Shown here: positions 47,601 to 59,921 of the stretch, in pieces
Layout: every line of letters begins with the position of its first letter
Position numbering within the stretch: position 1 is the first letter of the stretch
From: Hyphodiscus hymeniophilus
Lineage: Eukaryota > Ascomycota > Leotiomycetes > Helotiales > Hyphodiscaceae
DNA length: 64,000 bases
Assembly: GCA_016508695.1 (NCBI GenBank)
Contig: VNKQ01000016.1
Location: 372,001 to 436,000, forward strand
Reading direction: 5' to 3'
The notes under the pieces: model-generated
Told to the model about the DNA's origin: nothing
The model's database searches: none
The model's input: the letters and a program-made list of their open reading frames with translations, nothing else
Program-made: the position numbers and the translations under genes

Positions 47601-50600
47601 TCCCATCGATCTTGGAGCTGTCAACTTTCCTGGGAACAAGAGTGTTCTTAGTGTTATCCCTGACCTCCCCAGTTATCCTTGGAATCACAAGACTCGGTTC
47701 TGGGCAGAGACGCGCTACAACAAGACGCATCGATTTAAAAACGACGAGCCTCATGACCTCCTAGGTTCCCTCGCCATAGGAACCAATGTGCTTGCACCAT
47801 CCTGGCGTCACATCGTCCGTCCTCAAGATCTACCATGGCTACGCGATCATGTTGTTCAAGGAAACATCCTGTATCCCGGAGCCGGATACATCTGCATGGC
47901 CATCGAGGGTGCATGTCAAGCTGCACTATCATCAACCACAAGCGAGAAACGCATTAAAGGCTACCATTTACGAGACATTGATATTCTTGCAGCACTCATT
48001 GTGCCTGACACCATTGAGGGAGTTGAGATGCAGTTGAATTTCCGACCGTGCAGTGACAACACGATTTACGCCAAAGGAATTAAGGAGTTTCACATCTTCT
48101 CCGTGAGTAGCGAGAACAAGTGGACAGAGCACTGTAAAGGTCTAATATCAATTGAGTTCGAGGAAGATGAAGCATCGTGGACAGCGCCTGTAGAGAAAAC
48201 TTCTATGCTCAAAGGCCCTCAGAAAATGGAAGAATATCGCAGGCGTCTCGATCCCCGTGATATCTACAGCAGCATACGCTCTGTTGGTATCTATCATGGG
48301 CCGATATTTCAGCAGCTCAAGAAGATCCGATCGCGCTCGAAGCAATCTGTTTCTGTGTTTGAAGTTGCCAATACTGTTGATGTGATGCCGTTCAAAGCTC
48401 AGCACCCTCACGTAGTGCACCCTATCACCTTGGACAATGTCTTTCAAGCTGCTTATACTGCTCTACCTGGTGCTGGGGCGAAGATGACAACTACACTCCT
48501 CCCAAAATCAATACAGCACTTGTGGGTGTCGCACAGCATGAAAAGCGATCCAGGTCACTTATTCAGAGCATATTCAAACGTCAACCGCGCGAGCTCTCAA
48601 AGTTTCGACATTGACATGGTCATCACAGAGAACTCTGATGATGAAAACGTGCCTCTTGTTACCATCGACGGATTTAGCTTCCAATCTATTGGTGAGGTTC
48701 TCGGTGATCAGAGTGTTCCTTACGAAAATGAAAAATTCAGTTACGTTAAATGGGCTCCTGATTTGACCTTGGCAAGTTCTGAAGGGTTGTCCAAGCAGAT
48801 CAGCTATACAGCCGTCGCTGATGAAGCATACTCACTGAACGATCTCAAACGTCCATCAATGAACGATATTGATGCTGTACTAGCCGAAATGAAAGCAGCC
48901 GATGTCGAGCCACTTAGTCTTAAGAAGATGAAGCATCAAGCGGAGCTGGTCGAAACACTCATGATAGACCGTTGCAATAGGCAGATTGGGGAGTTGGTAA
49001 AACACATTGCGCACATTAATCCACGCGCAAAGATACTAGAGGTTGGCGCTGGAGCTGGAGCCACGACCGTGTATGCCCTCAAAGCTTTGGGGGATACTTC
49101 TGATCCTCTAGCCGCCCTTTATGACTTCACAGATATTTCGACTGCATCTTTTGATGGGGCCAAACAAGCTTTTGAGCCATGGAAGGACCTCATGCGTTTC
49201 AAAAGGCTTGATATTGATCAGAGCCCTGAGCCCCAAGGTTTTGAAGCACACACTTATGATCTTATCATTGCCAGTCGAGTCATCAGCAAAACAAAATCGC
49301 TTGGACATGCCATTGCAAGCATTCGATCGCTCCTAAAGCCTGGCGGAAAATTGGTGTTAACCGAAGCAACACGACATCAGATTGATGGGCAATTCATCCA
49401 GGGCCTCCTTCCATCCCCAGAGCAAGGCGACGGAGACGGTCACAATGAGTCTGTATTATCACTCGATGAGTGGAATCACGTCTTGTTGTCAAATGATTTC
49501 AGCGGAGTGGAGACCGAACTTCGTGACTGCGACAATGATGATATTTCCACTTTCAGCTCTATGCTCTCCACAGCAACTTCAAACACCACTAGCTTCGACT
49601 TGGAAGTTGCCTTGGTATCAAGCAGCCCAGGGCCCCCAGCTTCATGGCTGGAACATCTCGGATCTTCGATATCTAAAATCACGGGCAAAGTGCCTAAAGT
49701 GGAAACTCTGGAATCCGTTGATGCCACCAACAAAATAGTCATCTTCCTGGCCGAAATTGAGCATCCGTTGCTCAAAGCGCCAACGAAAGGACAATTTGAA
49801 GCCATCAGAAAAGTTTGTACCACATCCAAAGGTCTGCTCTGGGTGTCGCGCGGCGCAGCCATTGAAGGCGACAACGTAGACGCTAGTTTACAAGTTGGTT
49901 TCCTCCGGACCTTGAGAGTGGAATATGTCGGCAAACGTCTGGCTTCATTTGACTTGGATCCTAAACAGGATCTCTGGGCTATGGATTCCGCAAGTGCACT
50001 TACTAATGTCTTCCGGAAGGTCTTCGATTATGCTACCAACGAGCAGATGAGTGACTTTGAGTTTGCTGAGCGTGATGGTGTGATTCTCATCCCAAGATAC
50101 TTCAAGGATGAGGTGCGGAACAAGGCCATATTTCCCGATAATTCTGACCACACTACACCTCAGTTAGAACCTTACTTCCAGTCTTCTCGACCACTGCGTT
50201 TGAACATTGGTTCTGTGGGTGACTTGGAGACGCTGGCTTTTGATGACGATCCTGAGGTAGCTGATGATCTCCCCGCCGACTTCCTTGAAGTCAAACCCAA
50301 GGCCTTTGGAGTCACCTACCGCGATGTTATGATTGCCATGGGTCAGTACCAAGACGCACAGATGGGTTGCGAGTCCTCTGGTATCATTAGTCGCGTTGGA
50401 TCAACTACAGCATCTTTAGGATTCAAGCCTGGGGACCGAGTCGCTCTTCTGACGGATGGTCACTACGGTAATCTTATTCGTGCACACTGGACCAGCGCTG
50501 TACACATTCCTGATTCAATGAGCTTCGAAGTTGCTGCCTCCATCCCTACAGCTTACGCATTGGCTTATGTCTCACTTTTCAGCACTGCACGGCTCCAAAT

Positions 50601-52383
50601 TGGGGAGAGCATTCTCATCCATACTGCAACAAGCGGATTCGGTCAAGCTGCTATCGTGCTAGCAAAGCACGTCGGTGCCGAAATATTTGTCACTGTTGGC
50701 TCAGCAGCCAAGAGCAAATTCATTGCTGAGATGTACGGCATTCCAGAAGATCACATCTTCAGTAGTCGTAGCGTTTCTTTTACTGCTGCTGTTATGTCGA
50801 AGACAAATGGTAAAGGTGTTGATGTCGTGTTGAACACGCTAGCCGGTGCTTTGATGCAGGCAAGCTTCGACTGTGTTGCTCCATTTGGTCGTTTTGTCCA
50901 AGTCAGGAAAGATTCATCCAGACTCAGCAGCTGCCTAGACATGGGTACTATCTCACGCGCGGTTTCTTTCACATCCGTTGATCTGGCGGCTATGATGCAG
51001 TACAGGAGCCAAGAAATCAGCCGTGTGCTATCGGAGATCATGACTCTATTCCGCAAAGAGATGATCTTCCCTGTTCAGCCAGCTGTATACAGTATTTCTG
51101 ATGTTCAGACTGCTTTTGGCCTCCTTCAATCCGATGGTCATATCGGCAAGCTGGTTCTTGCAGTTAAAAAGGACGATCTTGTTCCTGTAAGCAGCATCCT
51201 AAACCTTGCTTTTATTCTGAATTGAACTAACCATTACGCTCAGGTTGTCCCAAAAATTCTCAGAGCAAGACTTCGTGCCGATTGCTCTTACCTTATTGTA
51301 GGCGGAATAGGAGGTATCGGACAGGCAATCTGCTACTGGATGGCTGAGCGAGGTGCAAAAAGCCTTATTGTTCTCTCCCGGTCCGCTAACGCCGGGGACA
51401 AGAACCGACAGTTCGTGGCCGACATGGCTAAGGCCAGCTGTACGGTCAAGTTTGTTAGCTGCGACGTTTCGGTCAAGGATGACCTTGCCAGAGCTGTGGA
51501 AAGCTGTGCACTAGATATGCCTCCCATCCGCGGCGTTATTCAAGGTGCCATGGTACTCAGAGATTCCGTGCTTGAGCAAATGTCCTTTGATGACTGGAAT
51601 GGTGGTATTCGCCCCAAAGTGGACGGAAGTTGGAACCTTCACGAGGTTTTCAGCACTCACACACTCGACTTTTTTATTATGCTTTCTTCTCTCGCAGGTG
51701 TCTTTGGTATTGTCAGTCAAACCAATTACGGGGCTGGTGGAACTTTCCAGGACGCACTGGCGCAGTATCGCACTCGACGCGGCCTTCCAGGTGCTGCAAT
51801 CGATATTGGCGTGGTTAAATCTGTTGGTGTCGTGGCCGAAAACGATAACATCGATGAGAGACTCCGGAAATCTGGCCATACACTCCTGAGCGAAGACGAT
51901 GTTCTCGGCGCTATCGAGTCAGCTATCACTTCTCCTCCATCGTGCCCCATGATGCTCGGTCTCAACCCCGGCCCAGGCCATCATTGGGAAGACTCTGGAA
52001 TGGCGCGTGACCTTCGGTTTGCTGCTATCAAGTATAAACAGTCCACTCTGAGCATATCCAGCGCAAACAAAACAGCTTCAGACGAGCTGGGTGGCTTGAT
52101 CGCTGCGGCAGAGACGTTTGATGATGCTGTTTCTGCGGCGGTAGGTGGCATCAGCAAGAAACTCATGGATATCTTCATGATCTCGGAAATCGTGCCCACG
52201 TATAACCTTTCAGATTACGGAGTTGACTCACTTGTCGCCGTAGAGTTACGCAATATGTTGGCCTTGAAGGCAGGAGCTGAGATCTCAATCTTTGACATCA
52301 TACAGAGTGCTTCCGTGCTGGCATTAGCAACCAAGGTCGCAGCTCGAAGCTCTTACTTAGATCCTTCGTTGGTACCTTCGTGA
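44647..52383 (+). CDS. Highly reducing polyketide synthase HR-PKS2, KS-AT-DH-(inactive CMeT)-ER-KR-ACP
   Basis: Five exons (44647-44835, 44901-44987, 45038-45095, 45155-51186, 51244-52383) encode 2,501 aa. KS: SLDTGCSTT (Cys180), EAHGTGT, TNVGHTE. The KS-AT linker has a TNGNTNG/NGTTNG-type repeat (46160-46300). AT: SHSSGE (Ser677). DH: WLRDHVV (His ~1010) and HPITLDN. The methyltransferase region keeps its fold signatures but motif I is EVGAGAGATT and the catalytic His of NVLHAT is Ser1489 in RVISKT, so methyl transfer is probably lost. ER has HTATSGFG in the cofactor loop, KR has VGGIGGIG and TNYGAGGTF (Tyr kept, Asn changed), and ACP has YGVDSLVAVE. Catalytic residues of the other domains are present. 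With no methylation it should give a straight reduced acyl chain, perhaps the substrate of the neighbouring acyltransferase (inference). The acyltransferase faces it convergently, 800 bp away. Confidence 0.94.
46160..46305 (+). repeat. Asn-Gly coding repeat in HR-PKS2 (KS-AT linker)
   Basis: About ten degenerate copies of an AATGGC-containing unit encode alternating Asn-Gly-Thr-type residues between KS and AT. It is a low-complexity linker. Confidence 0.85.
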
Positions 52384-53183
52384 ACTTGGATGCAAAAATA
52401 GAAGTGGATACTAGACTGAGTTTGTGTTTTGTTGTACTATTTGCGATAGGGAAACTGGGGGGTTTTTTTTTGTTTCATTTTAACTTTCATGGTCATGAGC
52501 AGTAATTTAGCCAGTGTAGGCAAAACTCGTTTTGTTGTTGATCAATTGTTATTGTAATCGACTGGGCGCTAGATTCAGATTGGTTTTGTTAGAATTTGCG
52601 AAGATAGAGATGATCAGAGTATTGACAGAATACAACATTTGGATCAATTCTATTGTTTGACAGAGATCTGCTTGAAGAGCTACGAAGACAGAAGTACTTG
52701 CGGCTGAATTGTTTCGCATAAGATCACGCCATAAGTTCTTCGCCGCCCATTGTGACTCAATTGTAGCTTGAACCAAAATAAGTTAATATTAAGTACTAAT
52801 AAAGCAAAGCACACCATCTAGACCAATTACGATAATCTATACATCAGAAAGATGATGAAATTGTTAAAATCTAGTCAATCTAATCAGAATGGCGGCGACT
52901 AAACACTTGTGTCTAGTTTCTTTTTTTTTCAACCCCTAGGAAAACAGAGCTAAGAATTAAGTAAGTTTTGCTATTTGTTGCAAAGAACAAACAGTAATTC
53001 ACCTACTTTAAGTCCCTCGGCAGGAAGCCATTCAACTCCCCGAATACTCTTTTTAATTGCTTTCATACAAAAATGTTTTATAACTCTATACATCTAGGCA
53101 AAACTTATACCAAAGCAATAAATAGTCACTTTATACTACTTCTACTTAGGTGCTTACTACGAGTTCCATTTTGAGTCGACTCC
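52384..53183. other. Convergent intergenic region, HR-PKS2 / acyltransferase
   Basis: An AT-rich 800-bp stretch with T and A homopolymers and no supported gene; probably the 3' UTRs of both neighbours. Confidence 0.55.
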
Positions 53184-54550
53184 TCAACCAATATACTCTG
53201 TGCACTCATTCCACTGCTCATCTTGTCTCAGCGCTTCACGTTCCTGTTCATTCAGGCAAACAAGCAGATTCAGATCCCCACTGGCTTCGGGTGGATAAAA
53301 GTACAATGTTCCTGGGATTGGGGCGAGATTGGGCCGCCGAACTAACGTTGGAACGCCCAAAATGCCAAATTTCAACACCACAGCAGCTTGTGCCATGGAG
53401 CTGGACGCTATATCAGTTGCTCTGTTGAACGGACCTCCATAAGCAAGCGTGGTCTTATCTTTGATGCCTGCGATAAATGTTGCATATGAGCGGACGGAAT
53501 ATTCATTGTTGGCATCATTGAGACTCTTCCTCATTGCCGAAGCAATTGTGGAAAGGGGGAGGTCGATGACTTCTTGATAGGTGAAGTAAGTAGCAGCGAA
53601 GTACACAAGCTGGCCCATATACTCGAAAGACACTCCCATAGCTGAGCGTGCATCAATGGCGCGGGAGAACTTCGAGCGCGCTGAGGGATCTTGTCCGAGA
53701 GCCACACGAGCGATAGCAAGGCGTTTCCAGTAAAAGGCTGAGATGGCGTCGTTGGATGAGATGAAAGGGACCGACTTGTCAAATCCTTCAGTCGCAGTAG
53801 CTTGAGCCTTGACTTTTGGCACCATGGCTTTCGAGAATCGGACGTACGCCCATGAAGATGGACTTGCAGGCTTCAAAGAAGCAGGAGGAGCAGAGATTGG
53901 AGACTTGATAACCATGTGGCTATGATCTTTGATTTCAGACTTCGGCTCATACAATGGGACAACAGTTTTAGGATCGCGGTTTCCTTCAGCCCGAGCGGAA
54001 TCAGACAACTCGCCACCGCTCATCAGTGTGGAGAGCATCGCAATGATCTGAAAAGTCCCGCTGCCATCCATTACATTGTGTTGATTTGAAAAGGTCAAGA
54101 GCACGCCCCCTTAATGAAGGTTGCTTGAATGATACAAGCCGGTGCTGGCCCGATAGACTCGTCGTAACTCATTGGAAAGCCCGGCACGGGGCAGATGAGA
54201 TTTGCATCGAGCATAGACGCCGGCGCTTGCGCTTTGAAAATCTCTTCGTATGTGGGCATCAGATCTGCGCAATCTTTGACGCGGACGAGAGTGTTCTTCG
54301 GCGCATCCGCCGGCCATGGGGCCAGTTTAAAGCGACCGGAATCCCCAGGCTCAACACCAACGCGGATAACTTGTTCGGCCAGCCATGGGATTGCAGCTAT
54401 GATTTTTGCGGTAGCTGACTCTAGAGCTGAAACCACGGATTCGTGCGAGATATCATCAGCCAGGGGAAATATGAGCGTTCCATGGTTGTACGTTTTGAGC
54501 TGGGGAAATTGTCCCAAAACATCTTGGAGGGGAGCGGGGGCCATGCTCAA
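53184..54550 (-). pseudogene. BAHD/trichothecene-3-O-acetyltransferase-like acyltransferase with a frameshift
   Basis: The family length is about 455 aa. The N-terminal part (54550 to about 54108, from MSMAPAPLQDVLGQFP) and the C-terminal part (about 54104 to 53184) are each long and clean, but they are in different frames. The switch lies in a run of five G on the coding strand (about 54106-54110), just before the conserved strand LLTF and the active-site motif HNVMDG (HxxxD). One base fewer than needed explains the shift, and no intron signals fit. The downstream part keeps KFGILGVPTLVRRP and a normal C-terminus. The gene may be recently inactivated, or the base may be a homopolymer error in the assembly; the otherwise perfect frame favours a recent event or an error. 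Enzymes of this type esterify a hydroxyl with an acyl-CoA or an acyl-ACP. It is divergent from the FAD monooxygenase. Confidence 0.8.
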
Positions 54551-54829
54551 TCACTTTGCTGTATCGACCGTCAAATTCAGGGTCTTTGAGCCAAGTTGCA
54601 CGCTTTGAGCGTTGCAAATGATAAGTTGAGAGCTGGAGTAGATCCACACATATGTTTATCACCGGCTGACGAAAGAATACGTGTTTTTGTCTTGTATAAG
54701 CCTCCTCCATATATCACCATCGTCTACAAAACCAGTCTAAGATTCAAGCTATGATTGCCCATAGTTTGTTTGTGGGTTAACGAATCCATGATAAGTAGGA
54801 GCCGGCGACACAGTGAAGCCTCAAGTAAT

Positions 54830-54839
54830 AGAAACTCCG
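54830..54839 (+). promoter_or_regulatory. AGAAACTCCG motif
   Basis: Exact copy in the first duplicated unit, 280 bp upstream of the acyltransferase and 396 bp upstream of the FAD monooxygenase. It extends to AAGTCCGTC. Confidence 0.55.
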
Positions 54840-54927
54840 AAGTCCGTCAGGACCCCAGTCCATTTCAAACACAATGAAGTTGCCGCATCTTAGTAGGAGC
54901 TGGAAACACGGTGAAGCCTTAAGCAAT

Positions 54928-54937
54928 AGAAATTCCG
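54928..54937 (+). promoter_or_regulatory. AGAAATTCCG motif (one mismatch)
   Basis: Counterpart in the second duplicated unit. The following AAGTCCGTCGGAC contains a CCG-T-CGG everted pair at 54942-54948. Confidence 0.4.
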
Positions 54938-55234
54938 AAGTCCGTCGGACCCACCCCAAATCAAACACAATGAAGATGCCGCCTCTTTTCCCAGGTCCAC
55001 CTATTGTTTTGGTATCCGAACTTCTACAAGACAAGTTGAGAATAGCATCAGCCTCACATATAATCGCAACCTTTACATATCAGCTACGACGATTGCAAAG
55101 GAACGCAGAACGAGAGATCAGAAATTCCCGAAAACTCAACCCCAACTACCTTGTTGTCTTTCTTGTATTCCTGTTTCCACTACAACTCTCCATCCTGCCT
55201 AATCACCTCAAAGGTTTCCGGATAGTCTCTCACA

Positions 55235-56659
55235 ATGCCAGGGGCTGTAGATACCACGGAACGGCCTGTCGAAATTGCAATTGTTGGCGGTGGTATCATC
55301 GGACTAATCCTTGGGCTTGGGCTGATCAAGCGTGGCATCAAGGTCACGATATATGAGCAAGCTCGCAGTCTCAGAGAGATTGGAGCTGGTGTAGCGTTTA
55401 CTGCCAATGCCGTCCGTTGTATGGGCTTGATCGAACCTGGAATTGTGAAAGCTCTAAGAGAAGTGGCCACAGCTAACGGTGACGCTGACGACCCTAATGA
55501 CTGGTTGCAGTGGGTCGATGGGTTCAACCAGCATTTTGAGAATCCGAACGAAGAGAAATTGCTCTATAAGTTATATGCAGGTTATCGAGGGTTCGAAGGG
55601 TGTCACAGGGCACAATTTCTCGATGCACTTGTTAAAATAGTGCCCGAGGCCGTTGTCCAATTCAGAAAGAGGCTGGATACCTACACACAAAGCGAAGAGG
55701 ATGATCAAGTAACGCTCAAATTTACAGACGGGACCACGGCGACTGCTGACGCACGTAAGTGACATCTTCACAAAGGTGAAATGATTTCCGCACCCGCAAT
55801 TTTTGGGGCTGGACAGACTCAGCTAATACTTGCCTTCCTCATAGTCATCGGATGTGATGGTATCAAATCTCGCGTTCGACAGATTCTCCTTGGAGAAGAC
55901 AACCCTGCATCATTCCCAACATATACTCACAAATTTGCATTTCGCGGTCTCATCCCTATGGAACGAGCTATCGCCGTACTTGGTGACTATAAAGCTCGAA
56001 ACCAGCATATGCACATCGGACCCAAGGCCCATGTTCTTCATTTTCCCGTTGCTGGCCAGACCTTGATGAATTTTGTTGCGTTCGTTTCGGATCCGCAAGA
56101 GTGGTCTCACGAGGCCACGATGGTAGCACCTGCAAAAAGAGAGGAAGTCGAAGAAACATTTAAATCGTGGGGTCCCACAGTGAGAAAAATCACAAGTCTT
56201 CTACCAGACGAACTTGATAAGTGGGCAATATTTGATAGTTTTGATAATCCCGCTCCTTACTACAACCAAGGCCTTATTTGTCTGGCTGGTGATGCTGCCC
56301 ACGCTTCTGCTCCTCATCATGGTGCAGGGGCTGGAATTGGAATTGAAGATGCGTTGTGCCTCGCAACACTCTTTGAGAAAGCTGTACAAGCCATCGAGAC
56401 AAGAAAGACAACCAAACGCAAGGCCATTAGTCTCGTATTTGACACATTCAACTCGGTGCGGAAGGAACGTAGCCAGTGGCTCGTGGACAGCAGTCGAGGC
56501 ATTTGTGATGTTTATGAGTGGCAAAATCCAGAATGTGGTGACGATGCAGAAAAATGCTTCAAAGAGATTGAGTGGCGATCCCATAAGATTTGGAATTTTG
56601 ATATTGATGGCATGTTGCAGGAAACACAAGAGGGTTATGACAAGCGAATAATCGGATAG
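55235..56659 (+). CDS. FAD-dependent monooxygenase (salicylate-hydroxylase-like)
   Basis: Two exons (55235-55754, 55845-56659) encode 444 aa. It has the three flavin monooxygenase signatures: dinucleotide-binding VGGGIIGLILGLGL near residue 20, the DG motif IGCDGIKSRVR at the exon junction, and the GD motif CLAGDAAHASAPHHGAGAGIGIEDA in the second half. The length is normal and the frame is intact. Close relatives by architecture hydroxylate and dearomatise NR-PKS aldehydes in azaphilone (AfoD, CazL type) and sorbicillin (SorC type) pathways. Together with a CMeT/reductase NR-PKS in the same window, that role is the best guess here. Expression is probably driven from the duplicated promoter shared with the acyltransferase. 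Confidence 0.92.
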
Positions 56660-58208
56660 AACCTCTCCGGAAATGGAATATTGTGTTACGCTGAATAGAT
56701 AAGTAGTATACTGTTACTCAATCCGAAAGATATGAATTATGGGCACGAGGGTTTATGCTTCATATGATATGAACATTGTGAATTGCAAAACTTGAATCGG
56801 ACGACTGATGTTGAAATGAAGGCCCTTTCTCAGTACATAAGCCATTAACAAATGGCATGCAACATGACCGACTCTTCTGCTGGGACTACTCTACGGAGCC
56901 AGTACGGAACGTTCCATATCACGTTACGGAACGCATTTACTATGGGGCATAAGGAGGTATTCCGTAGCCAAGGATTAGGGGGGTATATAGCTTCGTAGCA
57001 ACCCCCTCATTCGTAGAGGGATACAGCAACAAAGAATCTACTATCACATTCTGCGGGTTTGTGAGGGCTGCATTCGAAGTGGAGAGGGGTCATCTACGAA
57101 ATAAATAGAGTTTTCAAGGCATGTTCTAAATACGTATGCACAATATCCAGCGGCATTCCTGTCTTCAGTGTATGGCTAACTCCCAGGCAGTCCTTATTAT
57201 GCCAATACCCCGTCGTCTCAAATGGCAAGCTTCATCTACCTAGGCGAATGATAGAGTAAACCAGCATTTTTCACAAGGTACCGCACATTTAGTTTACGCC
57301 TATTCAACTAACCTTCCGAAGTCTTCCACGACAAGTTACATCATGTGACAACCAGCTTGCGTCAAATCAATCGTCAACAACGTACGAGTCGTTGAGAAAG
57401 TGAGAAGAGACCGACCAACAGAGAGCCCCTTTATCAATTCTGTAAAGGCTGGCGCATCATTTGACATGTACTGATACAACAACCCTGCTGTGGCCTATGA
57501 CCCACGAGCGCTTTCGGTTCGGAGTCCAGACCAACCTATCGCAGTCCTTGCGTACCTTACTTAGGGCAGGACGGGACAACCTAAAGGATCTGCATGCCCG
57601 TCGGGACGCCATTCCGGTATAGATACTCCAGAATCCGGATGCTTGCTAGCTGAACATACATATTTTCCAAATGAAGTAAGCCACCCAGGACAGCTTGACC
57701 GAGTAACACTATTGATGTCGCGATAACTTCGATCCAGGGACCTATAGGTAGTTCTTTATATTACGCTTGCTACGGTCGCTTAGACTCTCTGTTTCGTTGT
57801 CCTGAGATAGGAACCTCGAAACTATCTTCCACACTGACTAAAATGTTAGTGTTGTTCTGGATTATCCCTGATTGAAAAAGTCCCTGGCCGCATCTTGTCA
57901 TTACTCTCGGAGTGTCAAGGATTGCTCTGCAAGATAAGCACAACCCCAGTCAGCGATGCCGCACCACCAGTGGGTTGGCTGGCTTCTTTGCACTTTACCC
58001 GGACCGAACAACTATATCGCAGGCCAAAATCTAAATATTACTCCGAGACTGACCATTACCAAACAAGCTGTATCTTTGTACGACCTGGACAGGAGAATGG
58101 ATCCCTCGCTATATGATCCCGTACCGTTCTTCGAATGTTCCTGGCACTGCCCTTCGAGAGGAGCCTCCAATTTACGACTCGTTCTTCCCGAGGTCCACAT
58201 TCGCTACC
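56660..58208. other. Intergenic region between the FAD monooxygenase and the BBE-type oxidase
   Basis: 1.5 kb with no supported gene. Short repeats of TACGGAACG occur at about 56910-56935, and CTCGGAGTG at about 57906, distantly like the cluster motif. I recognised no mobile element. Confidence 0.45.
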
Positions 58209-59921
58209 ATGAAGGCATTTTTCCTCGCACTGGTTTCGGGGGTGCTTTCAGGAGCTGCTGCTGCCTCTACTGCAGGCAATATCACTGCTCTCTTCGAACC
58301 CAGCCTATCTCCAGGAGCTGCTATCTACTATAAAACCGACCCGAACTGGACAAATGAGGTTACTCAACGCTGGACATTCTATGAGGCTCCTGTGTATTAT
58401 GCGGCAATCAAACCTGCTACTGTGACTGATGTGCAGGCAATTGTGAGTTTCTCTGAGTACAAAAAGGATTGCACTCATTAAATGACCATAGATCAAAATT
58501 GCGGTCAAGAACAAGATAAACTTCATGACCACTGGAGCTGGTCATTCCAACACCGTCTCAGCACAAGGATTAGATGGTGTGCAGATTGACATGAGTGGTT
58601 TCAACACCACCGTCTACGATGCAACCTCTAAGACTGTGACTATTGGAGGGGGAGGTCATTTTGGGCCGATTATACCTTTGCTTTATGCTAATGGAAGAGA
58701 ACTACGTAAGAAAATCCAACTTATGATTAGATGCAGCTGTAGCAGTGGCTGATTATAACCTTCAAGAAACCGGATCGGCAGGATGTGTTGGCATGGTTGG
58801 AGCGACTCTAGGAGGTGGAGTCGGTCGCCTGCAAGGGCTCCATGGGTTGATCATTGATGCGCTGCTATCGGTAGAAATCGTTACTCCCAATGGACAGCTC
58901 ATCACTGCATCCAAATCTCAGAATGCCGAACTATTTTGGGGCCTGAGAGGAGCAGGCATGAATTTTGGCATCATCGTCTCCGCAACTTACGAGACTTACC
59001 CTGCGACGAATGGTGGAAAATTCACGAACGCTGATTTCATTTTCCGAGCCAGTTCCAATGCTTCTCACTGGGCGATTCTCCAGTCCTTCAATCGCAACAT
59101 GCCTGCAGCGTTATCCTTCACCATGAACATTGGCTTCAATGCAACTTTTAACGAGGTATGTGTTGATGTCTTCAAACCAACCCCAGAAAATCTCTAACAA
59201 CTCAATGATAATTTAGCCTTTGATTCTGATGAACGCCATCTATGCTGGACCTCAAGCGGAGGCGGAGAAAATCCTGGCGCCATTCATCAACAACAACCCT
59301 ATCCAGTCGAACATCAGCATGATTCCATACACAAGCGTGAACAGCGCGCCTTTGTTCGGCAAAGGAGATTCTCCTATATGCCAAGGAACCGGCGCCGATA
59401 ACCTACCACTGAACAATTATGCTCTGGGATTGAAACAGATCGATTCTGACACGTTTACCAATTGGTTCGCAGATGTGGCCGATTTCTACCACGCAAACCC
59501 AGGACTACAGACAATTTCCTTGACCATACAACGCTTGGCAACACAGGCAGTTCTAGCCGTTCCGGATATTAGTACTGCATATGGCCACAGAGAAATCATT
59601 GCGCATCTGTAAGTTCCAATTGCATTCCTGACTACAATCCACAGCATCTGACGCCCTTGATCTAGAATCTTCATCAACGGATACAATGTCGCCAATGCCA
59701 CGCTCACCGCGACATTGACAACCTACATGAAGCAAACAATCGACGCCTTTCAGGCCACGAGTGGTTTTGCAGAAAAGAGCATGTACGTCAATTATGCACA
59801 TGGAGATGAGGGAGCAGCAGCGTGGTACAGCAGCCGCAAATTGCCTTTCCTCATGGCTTTGAAGGAGAAGTGGGATCCCCAGAGGTTGTTCTCTTGGACA
59901 AATCCTATTCCTGAATATTGA
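58209..59921 (+). CDS. Secreted FAD-linked oxidoreductase, berberine-bridge-enzyme type
   Basis: Five exons. The start is MKAFFLALVSG; this and the next residues form a signal peptide (LSGAAAASTAG), and the upstream in-frame ATG at 58113 is rejected for that reason. The FAD-binding PCMH domain shows TTGAGHSNTVSAQGLDGVQIDMS, with the His expected to bind FAD, and GSAGCVGMVGATLGGGVGRLQGLHG, with the Cys for a second covalent bond. The C-terminal BBE segment reads YVNYAHGDEGAAAWYSS...KEKWDPQRLFSW. One intron uses an unusual but in-frame acceptor (TTCAAG before the Gln-Thr-Gly of ELQTGSAG). Frames join without stops. Similar enzymes (for example SorD in sorbicillinoid clusters) oxidise phenolic or polyketide products, often after secretion. 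Confidence 0.92.

Larger units (their letters stand above)
54794..54987 (+). repeat. Imperfect tandem duplication (~97 bp x 2) carrying the cluster motif
   Basis: Copy 1 spans 54794-54891 and copy 2 spans 54892-54987. Both run AGTAGGAGC...GTGAAGCC...AGAAA(C/T)TCCGAAGTCCGTC...CAAACACAATGAAG...GCCGC(A/C)TCTT with about 80-85% identity by eye. They abut directly. Confidence 0.9.
54551..55234. promoter_or_regulatory. Bidirectional promoter, acyltransferase / FAD monooxygenase
   Basis: 684 bp with no gene. It contains a ~97-bp imperfect tandem duplication (54794-54987), each copy carrying one cluster motif. Confidence 0.65.

Noticed and set aside
56900..57100. Repeated TACGGAACG and CATTCGTAG words suggestive of a small mobile element
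   Set aside because: No terminal inverted repeats or target-site duplication could be made out by eye.
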